Source: JAJPKK01 sp963824905 (GTDB lineage Bacteria; Pseudomonadota; Alphaproteobacteria; Rhizobiales; Xanthobacteraceae). From it: a stretch of DNA of 64,000 bases. The stretch's first letter is position 1; every line of letters starts with the position of its first letter. Of the stretch, positions 53,727-62,815 are shown one piece after another. The stretch spans positions 372,001 to 436,000 of the forward strand of contig CAWGRH010000010.1 in the NCBI GenBank assembly GCA_963824905.1. The letters are read 5' to 3'. The notes below the pieces were generated by a model. The model was not told the origin of the DNA and did no database searches. It was given only the letters and a program-made list of their open reading frames with translations. The position numbers and the translations under genes are program-made.

Positions 53727-55185
53727 ATGGGCAAGATCAATTTCAGAAACGGTTCGAGGGATCACAAGCTCGCCGCCACGGCGTTGATTGCGACGGCGCT
53801 CGCACTCACCTGCGGCACTCCCGCCATGGCGCAGGGCGCGACCGAGGGAGATGTTGCGCTCCCTCAAACGCGGCGGGATGCGGCCAAGGAGCTCGCGATG
53901 AAAATCACCGAGCCCTTCACCTTTGCTGCGGTCGGGGACATCATCATCCGTCGCCCGATAAGTCAGTTGGGCGACGCGGGCTTTCAGACGCTGACCAAGG
54001 TGATGCGCGCAGCCGACTCGACCTACGCCAACATGGAAGGTCCGATTATCGACGAGGCGGATCCGAACTATCACGGCCCGGCGGCGGGCGGCCCCAAAAC
54101 GATCATCGACGATTTGAAGGCGATGGGAATCCGGGTCATGACCACCGCAAACAATCACACGATGGACGCTGGTACCGAGGGGATGTTCATCCACCAACCG
54201 GCTGCTCGACGAGGCGAGGATCACGCATGCCGGCTCCGGGAAAGACCTGACGGCGGCGCGACGGGCCGAGGTCGGGATTACGCCAAAAGGGACAATCGGC
54301 GTGGTCGGCATGTACTCGATCGACCCGAGCTCCTACCCCGGGCGGACGCGGTACACCGACGCGCGCGATAAGTGGCCCGGCGTCAATCCGCTGCACGTGA
54401 CCCCCTACAACATCGTGACGGCCGAACATATGGCGGCGCTGCGCAAGATCCGCGACGCATCCTACGCCCATCGCTCCGAGGTCACTGTCCCCGTCGCGCC
54501 TGTGCCCGCCAACGAATCGCCGAACGAGCTCGTCCTGTTCGGCACCCGTTACAAGGTGGGCGAGAACGTAGGAAGCCTCACCTACACGATCGACCAGAGG
54601 GATCTGGACGGGATCATGCGGAGCATCCGGGTCGGAAAGCAGAACTCGGACTTCATGGTCGTGGCGATCCACGCTCACCAGAATTCCTTCAGCTACCAGG
54701 CGTACAGTCATGACAACAGCACGCCGGACTTCCTGATCGAGCTGGCCCACAAGGCGATCGACAACGGCGCGGACGTATTCGTCGGCCATGGCGTCCACAC
54801 CGTGCGGGGCGTGGAGATCTACAAGGGCAAGCCGATCTTCTACGGCGTGGCGAGCTTCGTCCAGCATGAAGGTCCCGCGATCGAGGTCACCGACACCGCT
54901 CGTTCGCCCGTAGCGCAGCAGTCGCGACAACCGGACAACAAGGAAGTGCTGCTGACGACAAGCCGGTATGAGGGCGGCAAGCTCGTCGAGGTTCGGCTGT
55001 ATCCTGCCGATTGCGGCATCGACGGAACGCGACCCGTGTCGAAAGCGGGCGTCCCGATGACGCCGTCGCCGGAGCAGGCCCGCCGGATCCTCAAGCACGT
55101 CCAGGATTTGTCGAGGCCATTCGGCACGACGATCTCCATCGAGGATAACGTGGGTGTGATCCGCGTGTCGCAAACGGAGCATTAG
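53727..55185 (+). pseudogene. CapA family protein (poly-gamma-glutamate capsule type), frameshifted
   Basis: An exported protein of about 485 residues split over two frames. The first gives a signal peptide (ending MAQG), AAVGDIIIRRP, ANMEGPI and TTANNHTMDAGTEGMF. The second, one base later, continues STNRLLDEARITHAGSGKDL and runs to GHGVHTVRGVEIYKG and KPIFYGVASF. An extra A at about 54189 accounts for the shift. The order of metal-site motifs (GD, NxEG, NNHxxDxG, GHGxH) is that of the PGA_cap metallophosphatase-like family. The ATG follows GAGGAG. The C-terminal part still shows good codon structure, so decay is recent or the base is an error. Confidence 0.85.
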
Positions 55186-55191
55186 CAGCGC

Positions 55192-56049
55192 ATGTTCAAG
55201 TTGGGCTCGATTTGCCTCGTCGCCGGCGTGCTTTGTGCGGCCGGCGGCGCTTCGGCCGCGGACCGTCCGAATAATCAGGTGATTCCGAATTTTGCGTCGA
55301 CCGCCAAAACCGGCTGGGTGCTCGACCACGCGGTCGGGGTCGACGATCTCCTCCCGCCCCCGGGCGGCGGACCGGGACCGGTCACGTTCGACAAGGCCCA
55401 TCCCTATGTGCCCAATGGCTTCGGCGCGACGTCGACCTACCGCGTCGCCGACCTCACCAATCCGATTCTTCAACCGTGGATGATTCCGTCGATGAAGAAG
55501 GCGAATGAGGACGTGCTGGCGGGCAAGGTGCCGTTCCGCGCCCGCGAACGCTGCTGGCCGGTCGGCGTGCCGGGCTTCAACGCCTATTCGCTGGTCGAGG
55601 CGTTCTACTTCTACCAGACGCCGGAGAAAGTCGTGGTGATCAACCAGGGCGGCCCGGAGATTCGCCGCATCTATCTCAACGTCAGCCATTCGAAGGACGT
55701 GAAGCCCTCGTGGTACGGCGAATTGGTCGGCCACTACGAAAACGGCGACACGCTCGTCATCGACACCATCGGCATTTCGCCGAAATCCTATGTCGACAAC
55801 TATCGCACGCCGCACACCGAGCAACTCCACGTCGTCGAACGCTGGAAGCTCGCGCCCGATGGCCGCACGGTCGACGTTTCGATCTTCGTCGACGATCCCG
55901 GCGCCTTTACGACGCCGTGGTCGGCGGTCCAGCGGTGGCGCCGCGTCGAGAACGGGCCGCTGCTGCCGGTGGCGTGCAATGAGAACAACGGCGATTTCTT
56001 CGGCCAGGGCCTGGTGCCGGTGCCCGAGGCCGCCCACGCTGATTTTTGA
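55192..56049 (+). CDS. Exported hypothetical protein (WYGxxVGHYExGDTLVIDT family)
   Basis: A 285-residue protein with a Sec signal (MFKLGSICLVAGVLCAAGGASA). The conserved core SWYGELVGHYENGDTLVIDTIGI, followed by TPHTEQLHVVERWKL, is characteristic of a widespread but uncharacterised secreted family of environmental proteobacteria. It starts six bases after the CapA stop and is probably cotranscribed. A damaged duplicate of its last ~37 codons lies 100 bases downstream. No catalytic residues can be named. Confidence 0.82.
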   Translation: MFKLGSICLVAGVLCAAGGASAADRPNNQVIPNFASTAKTGWVLDHAVGVDDLLPPPGGGPGPVTFDKAHPYVPNGFGATSTYRVADLTNPILQPWMIPSMKKANEDVLAGKVPFRARERCWPVGVPGFNAYSLVEAFYFYQTPEKVVVINQGGPEIRRIYLNVSHSKDVKPSWYGELVGHYENGDTLVIDTIGISPKSYVDNYRTPHTEQLHVVERWKLAPDGRTVDVSIFVDDPGAFTTPWSAVQRWRRVENGPLLPVACNENNGDFFGQGLVPVPEAAHADF

Positions 56050-56154
56050 TCTCGGCGTGTGAGGCGCAATACGAAAATGCGCATCACGCCATCCCTGATT
56101 GCGATGGCCCAATGACGCCGAGTTGCCGAGACAGGTTGGATTTCTGACAATCGA

Positions 56155-56268
56155 TGGCGCCGCGTCGAGGGCGCCCCGCTGCTGCCCGTGGCGTGCAACG
56201 AGAACAATAGCGATTGCTTCAGCGAGGCGCCGGTGCCCGCGCCCGAGGTCGCACACCCTGATTTTTGA
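56155..56268 (+). pseudogene. Duplicated 3' tail of the preceding hypothetical gene
   Basis: Translation from WRRVEGAPLLPVACNENN through PEVAHPDF-stop mirrors the end of the intact gene (WRRVENGPLLPVACNENN ... PEAAHADF) with several substitutions. Nothing upstream continues the homology. This is the trace of a tandem duplication or a second paralogue largely deleted. Its last 50 bases overlap the 3' end of the LysR gene on the other strand. Confidence 0.88.
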
Positions 56269-57202
56269 TTTCCGCTTTGATTTTTCTGGCGGCGTTCTGG
56301 CGGCTCTTCACGTGATCGATAAAGGCGCGCAGCTTCGGCATCATCTGGTGGCGGCTCGGATAATAGAGAAACACGCCCGGCGCCGTGGGCGCGAACGGTT
56401 CGAGCACGCGCATGAGCTTTCCGGCCGTGACCCCCGCCGCGACGACCGGCGCGGGCAATTGCGCGAGGCCGAGGCCTTCGACCGCCGCGCCGAGAAGAGC
56501 CGGAAAATGATTGGCGATGAAAGGCCCTGAGACCACCACCTCGACCGCCTTGTTGCCGTCGAGGAAGGTCCAGGGTGCGATCGACCCGTTCGCGCGTCGC
56601 ATGCGCAGGCAGGCATGCTGGCGCAAATCGTCGATGCGTTCCGGCCGCTTGCGCCGCCGCAGATAATCGGGACTGCCGACGACGACGAACGGGAACGGCG
56701 GCGTCAGCCGCACCGTGACCATGTCTGCGGCGATGAACTGGCCGAGCCGGATGCCGGCGTCGAATCCGGCCGCGGCGATATCGACGAGCTCCTCGCTCGC
56801 TTCGATCTCCACCTCGATTTCCGGATGGGCCTCGCAGAACGATGCGATCAGCGGCTCGAGCAGAAGCGGCACCACCACACGCGGCACCGTGAGACGCAAT
56901 CGCCCGGCCGGGCGCTGCCCGAGCTCACGCGCGGCCGCGCTTGCGGCGACGAGCTCCTCGAAAGCGGGCTTGGCACGCGTCAGGAATCGCTCGCCTGCTT
57001 CCGTCAAGCCGACGCTGCGGGTCGTGCGGGCGAACAGCGCCGCGCCGACGCGCGCTTCTAGTGCGCGAACGGCCTGACTGATCGCCGACGGCGTGACGCC
57101 GAGCTCGGCGGCCGCTTTGCGAAAGCTGCGGTGCTGGGCGACGCCGAGAAACGCCTCCACGCCGTCGAGCGCGCCCTGTCGAACTGTGAAGTTTTGCTTC
57201 AT
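56219..57202 (-). CDS. LysR family transcriptional regulator
   Basis: A 327-residue LysR protein. The N-terminal winged HTH reads AFLGVAQHRSFRKAAAELGVTPSAISQAVRALEARVGAALFART, and the periplasmic-binding-like effector domain starts near residue 90. The start is ATG at MKQNFTV; a TTG two codons earlier is less likely. The last ~20 residues (KAEIKNQGVRPRARAPAPR) are basic and read through the antisense of the duplicated gene tail, so the original stop was probably lost and the protein extended. It is divergent from the epoxide-hydrolase-like gene, a plausible target. Confidence 0.9.
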   Translation of the reverse strand: MKQNFTVRQGALDGVEAFLGVAQHRSFRKAAAELGVTPSAISQAVRALEARVGAALFARTTRSVGLTEAGERFLTRAKPAFEELVAASAAARELGQRPAGRLRLTVPRVVVPLLLEPLIASFCEAHPEIEVEIEASEELVDIAAAGFDAGIRLGQFIAADMVTVRLTPPFPFVVVGSPDYLRRRKRPERIDDLRQHACLRMRRANGSIAPWTFLDGNKAVEVVVSGPFIANHFPALLGAAVEGLGLAQLPAPVVAAGVTAGKLMRVLEPFAPTAPGVFLYYPSRHQMMPKLRAFIDHVKSRQNAARKIKAEIKNQGVRPRARAPAPR

Positions 57203-57340
57203 AGCCAATCAACATTATCGCCAATAGTCGCTCACGGGAAGCGGTCGCATATCCGGCGTGCAGGTGCAGAGCGACGCCGCGGATCGGGAGCGACGGTGAT
57301 CTCGAAGCCCAGGGTGCGCGACAGCCGAAGGAGCAGTTCC

Positions 57341-58446
57341 ATGCACGACGCGAGCTTATCTCGACGCAACATCCTCTGGGCGGCCGGCGGGCTTGCCGCG
57401 GGCGCGGCGTTCGCGCAGCCCTTCAGCGCCGCTGCCGCCGAAGCGAGCGGCGCCGTGCCCGAGCCGACGTCCTGGGTCGATCCGGCGATGCCCGAGGTGA
57501 CCCATCGCATGATCGAGACGAACGGCATCCGCCTTCACGTGGCCGAGCAGGGGAGCGGGCCGCTCGTCATCCTCTGCCACGGCTTTCCCGAATGCTGGTA
57601 TTCGTGGCGGCATCAGCTGCGCGCGCTGGCGGAGGTCGGCTTCCATGCAGTGGCGTGCGACTTGCGCGGCTACGGGCGAAGCGACCGTCCCGGAGGAGGT
57701 GGAGAAGTACACGCTGCTCCATGACCTCGGCGACATCGTGGGCCTGGTCGACGCCTTGTGCGCCGAGCAGGCAGTGATCGTCGGCCATGACGTCGGCGCA
57801 ACGATCGCATGGCAAGCGGCGCTTCTGCGCCCTGACCGCTTCCGTGGCGTTATCGCGCTGAGCGTGCCATTCCGGCCGCGGGCTTTCGGCGTCTCGGTGC
57901 CGCCGACGACGCTCATGCCGCAGAGCGAGGATGCGGTGTTCTACCAGCTCTGGCTCCAGACCCCCGAGGCCGAGGCGGCGCTCGGGCGCGACCCGCGCCG
58001 CAGCTTCCGCGGCCAATTCTACTCGCTCTCGGGCGAGCATGCCGGCGGGTGGAGGATTTGCCGGCGGGATGGTGCCGCGGAAGGGTCGCGCCTTGAACGA
58101 GCCGGCGTCCTTGCCCTCCTGGATCACGGATGCCGACATCGATGTCTACGTCGCGGAATTCACGCGGAGCGGCTTCCGCGGTCCTCTCGGCTGGTACCGA
58201 AATCTCGATCGCAGCTGGGAGCTGATGGCGCCCTTTGCCGGAGCGGAGGTGACCGTTCCCGCGCTTTATATGGCGGGCGACCGGGATTTCGTCGCCGCGG
58301 TCTATTCCAAATTCGTCGCTGCGCAGTCGACGCTGGTGCCCAAGCTCCGGCCGCCGATCATGCTCGCCGGCTGCGGACATTGGACCGAGCAGGAACGTGC
58401 GCCGGAGGTCAACTCGGCCATGATCGATTTCCTCCGCAGCTTGTGA
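57341..58446 (+). pseudogene. Exported epoxide-hydrolase-like alpha/beta hydrolase with two frameshifts
   Basis: Three consecutive frames join into one protein of about 368 residues. The first has a Tat-like leader (SRRNILWAAGGLAAGAAF), LVILCHGFPECWYSWRHQL and DLRGYGRSDRP. The second has EEVEKYTLLHDLGDIVGL, the nucleophile elbow VGHDVGATIAW with Asp, and RRSFRGQFYSLSGEHAGG. The third has FAGGMVPRKGRALNE, MAGDRDFV and the His of GCGHWTEQERAPE. The breaks lie at about 57690-57697 and 58046-58052, each explained by one extra base. All catalytic residues of a soluble epoxide hydrolase would be present in the repaired protein. Confidence 0.85.
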
Positions 58447-58507
58447 GGCGAGGAGAGATAACGCCGATGTACTCCTATGATCATCACCGAGAAGGAAGGA
58501 GTCCGCC

Positions 58508-58942
58508 GTGATCGCGGAAACGAAAACGTCAAAAGCGCTCCGTAACGCCGTCGTCGCGCTCACCTTATCCTGCACCTCAGCTCTGATAGGCACTGCGTCC
58601 ATGACCAATTCATCCGTCGCCCAAGGCCAAGCCCTCTCGCCCACAACCACTGGCGTGATCGTCATCCTTACCGTGAAGGCGGGCGTCACCCGTGAGCAGA
58701 TCATGGGCGTCATGCCGGCTGAAATCCGGGAGACCGTTCAGCTCTATCTCAACGGGAAGATTCGTGAATGGTATTCGCGCGGCGATGGCCGCGGAGTCGT
58801 CCTCTTGCTCGATACCAGAGATGTCGCCGAGGCGCATGCGATCATGGAGGGCCTTCCGCTGGGCAAGACAGATTTTATGGACCACGAGTACATCGCGGTC
58901 GGTCCGCTCTCGCCCCTTCGCTTGCTCATGGCGAATCCTTGA
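58508..58942 (+). CDS. Exported small protein, dimeric alpha-beta-barrel-like
   Basis: A 144-residue protein starting at GTG with a signal-like N-terminus (LRNAVVALTLSCTSALIGTASM). The rest reads VIVILTVKAGVTREQIMGVMPAEIRETVQLYLNGKI, DGRGVVLLLDTRDVAEAHAIMEGLPLG, and ends GPLSPLRLL. This alternation resembles the ferredoxin-like (muconolactone isomerase/YciI-like) barrel; I recall similar proteins in Bradyrhizobium. Enzyme function is not established. It lies about 60 bases after the epoxide-hydrolase-like gene and may have been in its operon. Confidence 0.7.
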   Translation: MIAETKTSKALRNAVVALTLSCTSALIGTASMTNSSVAQGQALSPTTTGVIVILTVKAGVTREQIMGVMPAEIRETVQLYLNGKIREWYSRGDGRGVVLLLDTRDVAEAHAIMEGLPLGKTDFMDHEYIAVGPLSPLRLLMANP

Positions 58943-59062
58943 CGCAAGCAAAGACAGGCGCGAATCGAGTGCCATCGAAGGCTTCTGAACTCGATACTTA
59001 CGGTGTACGCTCGGAGCCTCCGAAGAGAACGCATCCGCGTGGCCGCGCGGACTGGAGGCTGA

Positions 59063-60043
59063 ATGAGAAACCGCTTATTTCTCGCAATCATATCCGCCCT
59101 GTGGCTCGGACTTGTCGGCGGGGCGACGGCGCAGGTCTATCCGTCGCGGCCGATTACCATGATCGTGCCGTTCGCGGCGGGCGGCGCGACCGACGTCACC
59201 GCCCGCCTCGTCGGCGAGCACATGTCGCGCACGCTCGCCCAGCGGATCATCGTCGAGAACGTCGTCGGCGCGGGCGGCACGGTAGGGTCCACCCGGACCA
59301 TGCGCGCCACGCCGGACGGCTATACGATCGAGATGGGCCAGCTGGGCACGCACGCCACGGCGGTCGCGCTTTATCCCAATCTCGCCTACAAGCCCGAGGT
59401 CGACTTCGAGCCGATCGGTCTCGCCAGAACCGATCCGATGCTCATCGTCGCCAGGCGAGATTTTCCGCCGAAGGACCTCGCCGAGTTCATTCCATACGTG
59501 AAGGCGAACGCCGAACGGCTCAATGTGGGGCACGCGGGCGTCGGCTCGATTTTCTTTGCAACCTGCCTGATGCTCGATGCGGTCCTCGGCGTGAATCCGA
59601 CCCTCGTGCCGTTCAACGGCGGCGCGCCGACGATGAACGCGCTCGTCGGAGGGCAGGTCGACTACATATGCGCCGACCCGATCACCGCCATTCCGCAACT
59701 GCAGGCGGGTACCATCAAGGCGTACGCCATCGGCGCGAACGAGCGCAACCGAATGCTGCCGAACGTGCCGACGTCCAAGGAAGCCGGTCTGCCGGCGTTT
59801 GTGGTGTTGTCTTGGCACGCCCTGTTCGCTCCCAAGGGAACGCCGCAACCGATCCTCGACAAGCTCTCCAATGCGTTCGAGGCGGCGCTGGACGACGAGA
59901 CGATCCGCAAGCGCGTGCAAGAGCTCGGCGGCGACATTCCGGACAAGGCAGCGCGCGGTCCGGCGGCGCTCGCGGCTCTCGTGAAGAGCGAAATCGCGCG
60001 CTGGACGCCGATCATCAAGGCGTCGAATGTGAAGCTGGAGTGA
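59063..60043 (+). CDS. Bug family (TctC-like) periplasmic solute-binding protein
   Basis: A 326-residue receptor with a signal peptide ending at GGATAQ and the family opening VYPSRPITMIVPFAAGGATDVTARLV. IIVENVVGAGGTVGSTR and ATPDGYTI follow. It binds an unknown carboxylate or aromatic acid. No TctAB genes are adjacent. The next gene, encoding a different class of binding protein, starts four bases later, so the two are probably cotranscribed. Confidence 0.93.
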   Translation: MRNRLFLAIISALWLGLVGGATAQVYPSRPITMIVPFAAGGATDVTARLVGEHMSRTLAQRIIVENVVGAGGTVGSTRTMRATPDGYTIEMGQLGTHATAVALYPNLAYKPEVDFEPIGLARTDPMLIVARRDFPPKDLAEFIPYVKANAERLNVGHAGVGSIFFATCLMLDAVLGVNPTLVPFNGGAPTMNALVGGQVDYICADPITAIPQLQAGTIKAYAIGANERNRMLPNVPTSKEAGLPAFVVLSWHALFAPKGTPQPILDKLSNAFEAALDDETIRKRVQELGGDIPDKAARGPAALAALVKSEIARWTPIIKASNVKLE

Positions 60044-60047
60044 TCGA

Positions 60048-61028
60048 ATGAGACGGCGGGAGTTCATCGCGGGGCTGGCGAGCGTGAACGCATGGCCGCT
60101 CGCTGCTCGCGCGCAATCTGCGTCGCTGCCGACGGTCGGAGTGCTGCATCCCGGCTCGCCGGCCATAGGGGTGGCCGCCGGGATCGCTCCATTTCTCGAA
60201 GGCCTGAACGACGCGGGTTTTGTGGACGGGCGCAACATCAAGCTCGAAGTCCATTGGCTCGACGGCCATTACGACGGGCTGCCGAGCCTCGTGGCCGATA
60301 TGTCCCAGCGAAAAGTGGCCGCGATTTTCGCTGTCGGCATTGCCATCATGCGCGTGGCGAAGGCGCAGGCGGGAACCATTCCGATCGTCTTCTCGATGGG
60401 CGAGGATCCGGTGAAAGAAGGCATTGTCGCGAGCTTCAATCGGCCCGGGGCAAATATCACCGGGTTTGCCAACTTTATGAATCTGCTGGGCTCGAAGCGG
60501 TTGGCGCTGCTTCGCGGTTGCATGCCTAACGCCGCCACCTACGGCATCCTCGTAAATCCGGACAATCCCAATGCGGAGCCGGATGTGAACGATTGGCGCT
60601 CAGCGGCGACCACACTCGGGCACAAGCTGTTTGTGTTCAAGGCCACCGGCGAACAGGAACTGGAACCGGCATTCGCCACGATGGCAGAACGGCAAGTCGG
60701 TGCGCTGTTCGTCAACACCGATCCGCTTTTCATTGCATGGCGCGAGCGCATCGTTGCGCTGGCGGCGCGCCACGCCGTGCCGACGATGTACGATCGACGC
60801 GACTATCCGGCCGTCGGTGGGCTGATGAGCTACGGCGCAAACGAAGCGGAGACCATTCGCCGGGCCGGAATTTATGTCGGTCGCATTTTACGAGGCGAGA
60901 GAGTGGCCGACCTGCCGGTCCAGCAGTCCACGAGGTTCTCTTTCGTCCTCAACATGCGAACCGCAAGGGCCCTTCGCCTCGAGATACCTGACACACTGGT
61001 CGCGGTAGCCGACGAGGTGATCGAATAG
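60048..61028 (+). CDS. ABC transporter substrate-binding protein (PF04392 type)
   Basis: A 326-residue protein of the ABC_sub_bind family, with the usual MRRREFIAGLASV leader (twin Arg) and cleavage likely after ARAQS. VGVLHPGSP, FLEGLNDAGFVDGRNI and the C-terminal GLMSYGANEAETIRRAGIYVGRILRGE are typical. No ATPase or permease gene is adjacent, as is common for this family in Bradyrhizobium-like genomes. It is the intact counterpart of the remnant at 23.6 kb. Confidence 0.92.
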   Translation: MRRREFIAGLASVNAWPLAARAQSASLPTVGVLHPGSPAIGVAAGIAPFLEGLNDAGFVDGRNIKLEVHWLDGHYDGLPSLVADMSQRKVAAIFAVGIAIMRVAKAQAGTIPIVFSMGEDPVKEGIVASFNRPGANITGFANFMNLLGSKRLALLRGCMPNAATYGILVNPDNPNAEPDVNDWRSAATTLGHKLFVFKATGEQELEPAFATMAERQVGALFVNTDPLFIAWRERIVALAARHAVPTMYDRRDYPAVGGLMSYGANEAETIRRAGIYVGRILRGERVADLPVQQSTRFSFVLNMRTARALRLEIPDTLVAVADEVIE

Positions 61029-61061
61029 GCCGCGGCGCAGTTGTTATGAGGCCCGACTCGA

Positions 61062-61451
61062 CTACCTGAAGAAATGCATGATGGCCCCCACGGCAGCGCC
61101 GATCAGCAGCAGCAGGCATGCCGCAGCCTGAATGAAGAAGCCGGGCAACCGTTTGTCGACGGCGTTTCTATACCCGGTGAAATACATGGCGCGGCCCAGG
61201 ATCCAGACGAGGCCCAGCACCGCGGCGGTGATATCGCTCAGATAGACGGCGCAAAGCCACAGCGGCACCAGGAAGGTCGGCATCCATTCGAGCGTGTTCA
61301 TGTGAACGCGGAAGATGCGCTCGAAATCCGGATTGCCGGTGATGGCCGGGAGTTTCACGTCGAACTTGGCGCGCGCTTCGGCGACCCGGGTCGCGAGAAA
61401 TAAATAGAATATAACGGCAAGCAACGTCACGATCGGTGTGTAATACGGCAT
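61062..61451 (-). CDS. MAPEG family membrane protein
   Basis: A 129-residue protein with four hydrophobic helices, as in the MAPEG (membrane-associated eicosanoid and glutathione metabolism) family. HMNTLEWMPTFLVPLWLCAVY and GRAMYFTGYRNAVDKRLPGF are the family signatures. Bacterial members may be glutathione transferases or peroxidases; function is unknown. It lies about 44 bases after the stop of the solute-binding gene that precedes it on the minus strand. Confidence 0.9.
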   Translation of the reverse strand: MPYYTPIVTLLAVIFYLFLATRVAEARAKFDVKLPAITGNPDFERIFRVHMNTLEWMPTFLVPLWLCAVYLSDITAAVLGLVWILGRAMYFTGYRNAVDKRLPGFFIQAAACLLLLIGAAVGAIMHFFR

Positions 61452-61495
61452 CACGACCTCTTCTGCCGCACGGGCCGCTTCACGACGCGGCAGCC

Positions 61496-62536
61496 TCAGT
61501 CCACCGCGCGCTCGGCCGCCGGCGGCAGGAACGAGGAATCGAAGACGGCGCCCGGCCTCGGCTTGGTCTTGAAGTCGTGGGTGAGGGCGATCTGGCCGAT
61601 CGCGGCTTCGAATCGGGCGGGGTCGACCTCGCCGTAGCCGTGCACCGAGACGTCGGGGGTCGCGATGTTGTCCTTCAACGCCATGCGCAGGCGCTCGAGC
61701 TCGACGTCCTTCTTCGTCGCGTCGTTGCGCTTGAGCACGGATTCGACGGCGGCATCCGGGTCCCTGATGGTGTCCTTGAGCCCCTTCATGAAGGCGCGCA
61801 GGAAGCCGCGGACCGCATCCGGATGGTCGGCGGCGAATTTCTGGTTGACGAAGATGGCGTTGCCGTAGAGGTCGACGCCGTAGTCGGACATCCGCAGCAC
61901 CACGATGTCGTCGACCGGGACGCCGCGATCCTTCAGGTTGACATAGGACGAGAACGACGAGCCGGTGATGGCGTCGACTTCGCCGGCGGCGAGCATCGGC
62001 TCGCGCACGGGCGGCCCGACGTTCTCGACGTCGACCTTGGCGGCGTCGATGCCGTTTGCCCGCGTGAAAATCTTCCACTGCGCGAAGGCGGTGTCGGCGG
62101 CGGGCGCGCCGAGCTTCTTGCCCTCGAGGTCCTTCGGCTTGCCGACGCCCCGGCTCTTGCGGGTGAGGATCGAGAATGGCGGGCGGTTCTGCACCATGAA
62201 CACCGCGGTCACCGGTGCGCTCGGGTTCTGGTCGCGATACTTGATCAGCGTGTTGATATCGGCGAAGCCGATGTCGAAAGCTCCCGATGCGACCCGGCGG
62301 ATCGCCTCCAGCGGGCCAGTCGCGGGGTCGATGGTGACGTACAGCCCCTCGTCCCGGTAGTAGTTCTTGTCGAGACCGATGAGGAAGGGTGCGTCCGGCC
62401 CCTCGAACTTGGTGTCGAGCGTGACCTTGAGCGGCGTCTGCGCTGCGGCCAGTTGCGCGGCCCCCGATACCGCCGCAGCGGCGATCAGCGCCCCTGCGAC
62501 ACGACGCGTCATGCAAGCGAGGAAGTTCATCATCAT
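61496..62536 (-). CDS. ABC importer substrate-binding protein (NMT1/THI5-like)
   Basis: A 346-residue exported receptor. The start is at three tandem ATGs behind GGAAAGGAAG; the signal ends near AAQLAAAQT. The mature part reads LKVTLDTKFEGPDAPFLIGLDKNYYRDEGLYVTI and DLEGKKLGAPAADTAF, in the NMT1 pattern. It resembles receptors for pyrimidine precursors, sulfonates and aromatic acids. Its ATPase and permease are not in the window. Confidence 0.92.
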   Translation of the reverse strand: MMMNFLACMTRRVAGALIAAAAVSGAAQLAAAQTPLKVTLDTKFEGPDAPFLIGLDKNYYRDEGLYVTIDPATGPLEAIRRVASGAFDIGFADINTLIKYRDQNPSAPVTAVFMVQNRPPFSILTRKSRGVGKPKDLEGKKLGAPAADTAFAQWKIFTRANGIDAAKVDVENVGPPVREPMLAAGEVDAITGSSFSSYVNLKDRGVPVDDIVVLRMSDYGVDLYGNAIFVNQKFAADHPDAVRGFLRAFMKGLKDTIRDPDAAVESVLKRNDATKKDVELERLRMALKDNIATPDVSVHGYGEVDPARFEAAIGQIALTHDFKTKPRPGAVFDSSFLPPAAERAVD

Positions 62537-62742
62537 CTTCCTTTCCTGACGCTCCCGCTGTCGGCAAAGCTCCACCCCCGGTTCGCCTGAATTTGGCGCC
62601 GGCAGCCCGCTCGACCGGGCGCAGCAAAGAACATGCCGCGCAAAAGCGCAAGGCGAGATCGCATCCTGCGTCATCGCGGCAAAGGGCAGGCAGATTCCGG
62701 GACGGAATTACGCAGGAGCAACGCCATCGCAAGACCTGTTTC

Positions 62743-62798
62743 GATACACTGCGACAGTCACACGGCAATTGTCACACTGCCATTGTCAGACTGCGATC
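62743..62798 (+). repeat. Four 14-bp tandem repeats upstream of putA
   Basis: The units are GATACACTGCGACA, GTCACACGGCAATT, GTCACACTGCCATT and GTCAGACTGCGATC, with consensus GTCACACTGCNATT. The array ends six bases before the AGGAGGG ribosome site and 17 before the GTG start. Period and position suggest a regulator-binding array or a leader structure. Confidence 0.8.
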
Positions 62799-62815
62799 AC
62801 ACCAGGAGGGAACCC

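Noticed and set aside
62743..62798. 14-bp repeats as replication iterons
   Set aside because: They adjoin a metabolic gene start, and no rep, parAB or AT-rich unwinding region is present.
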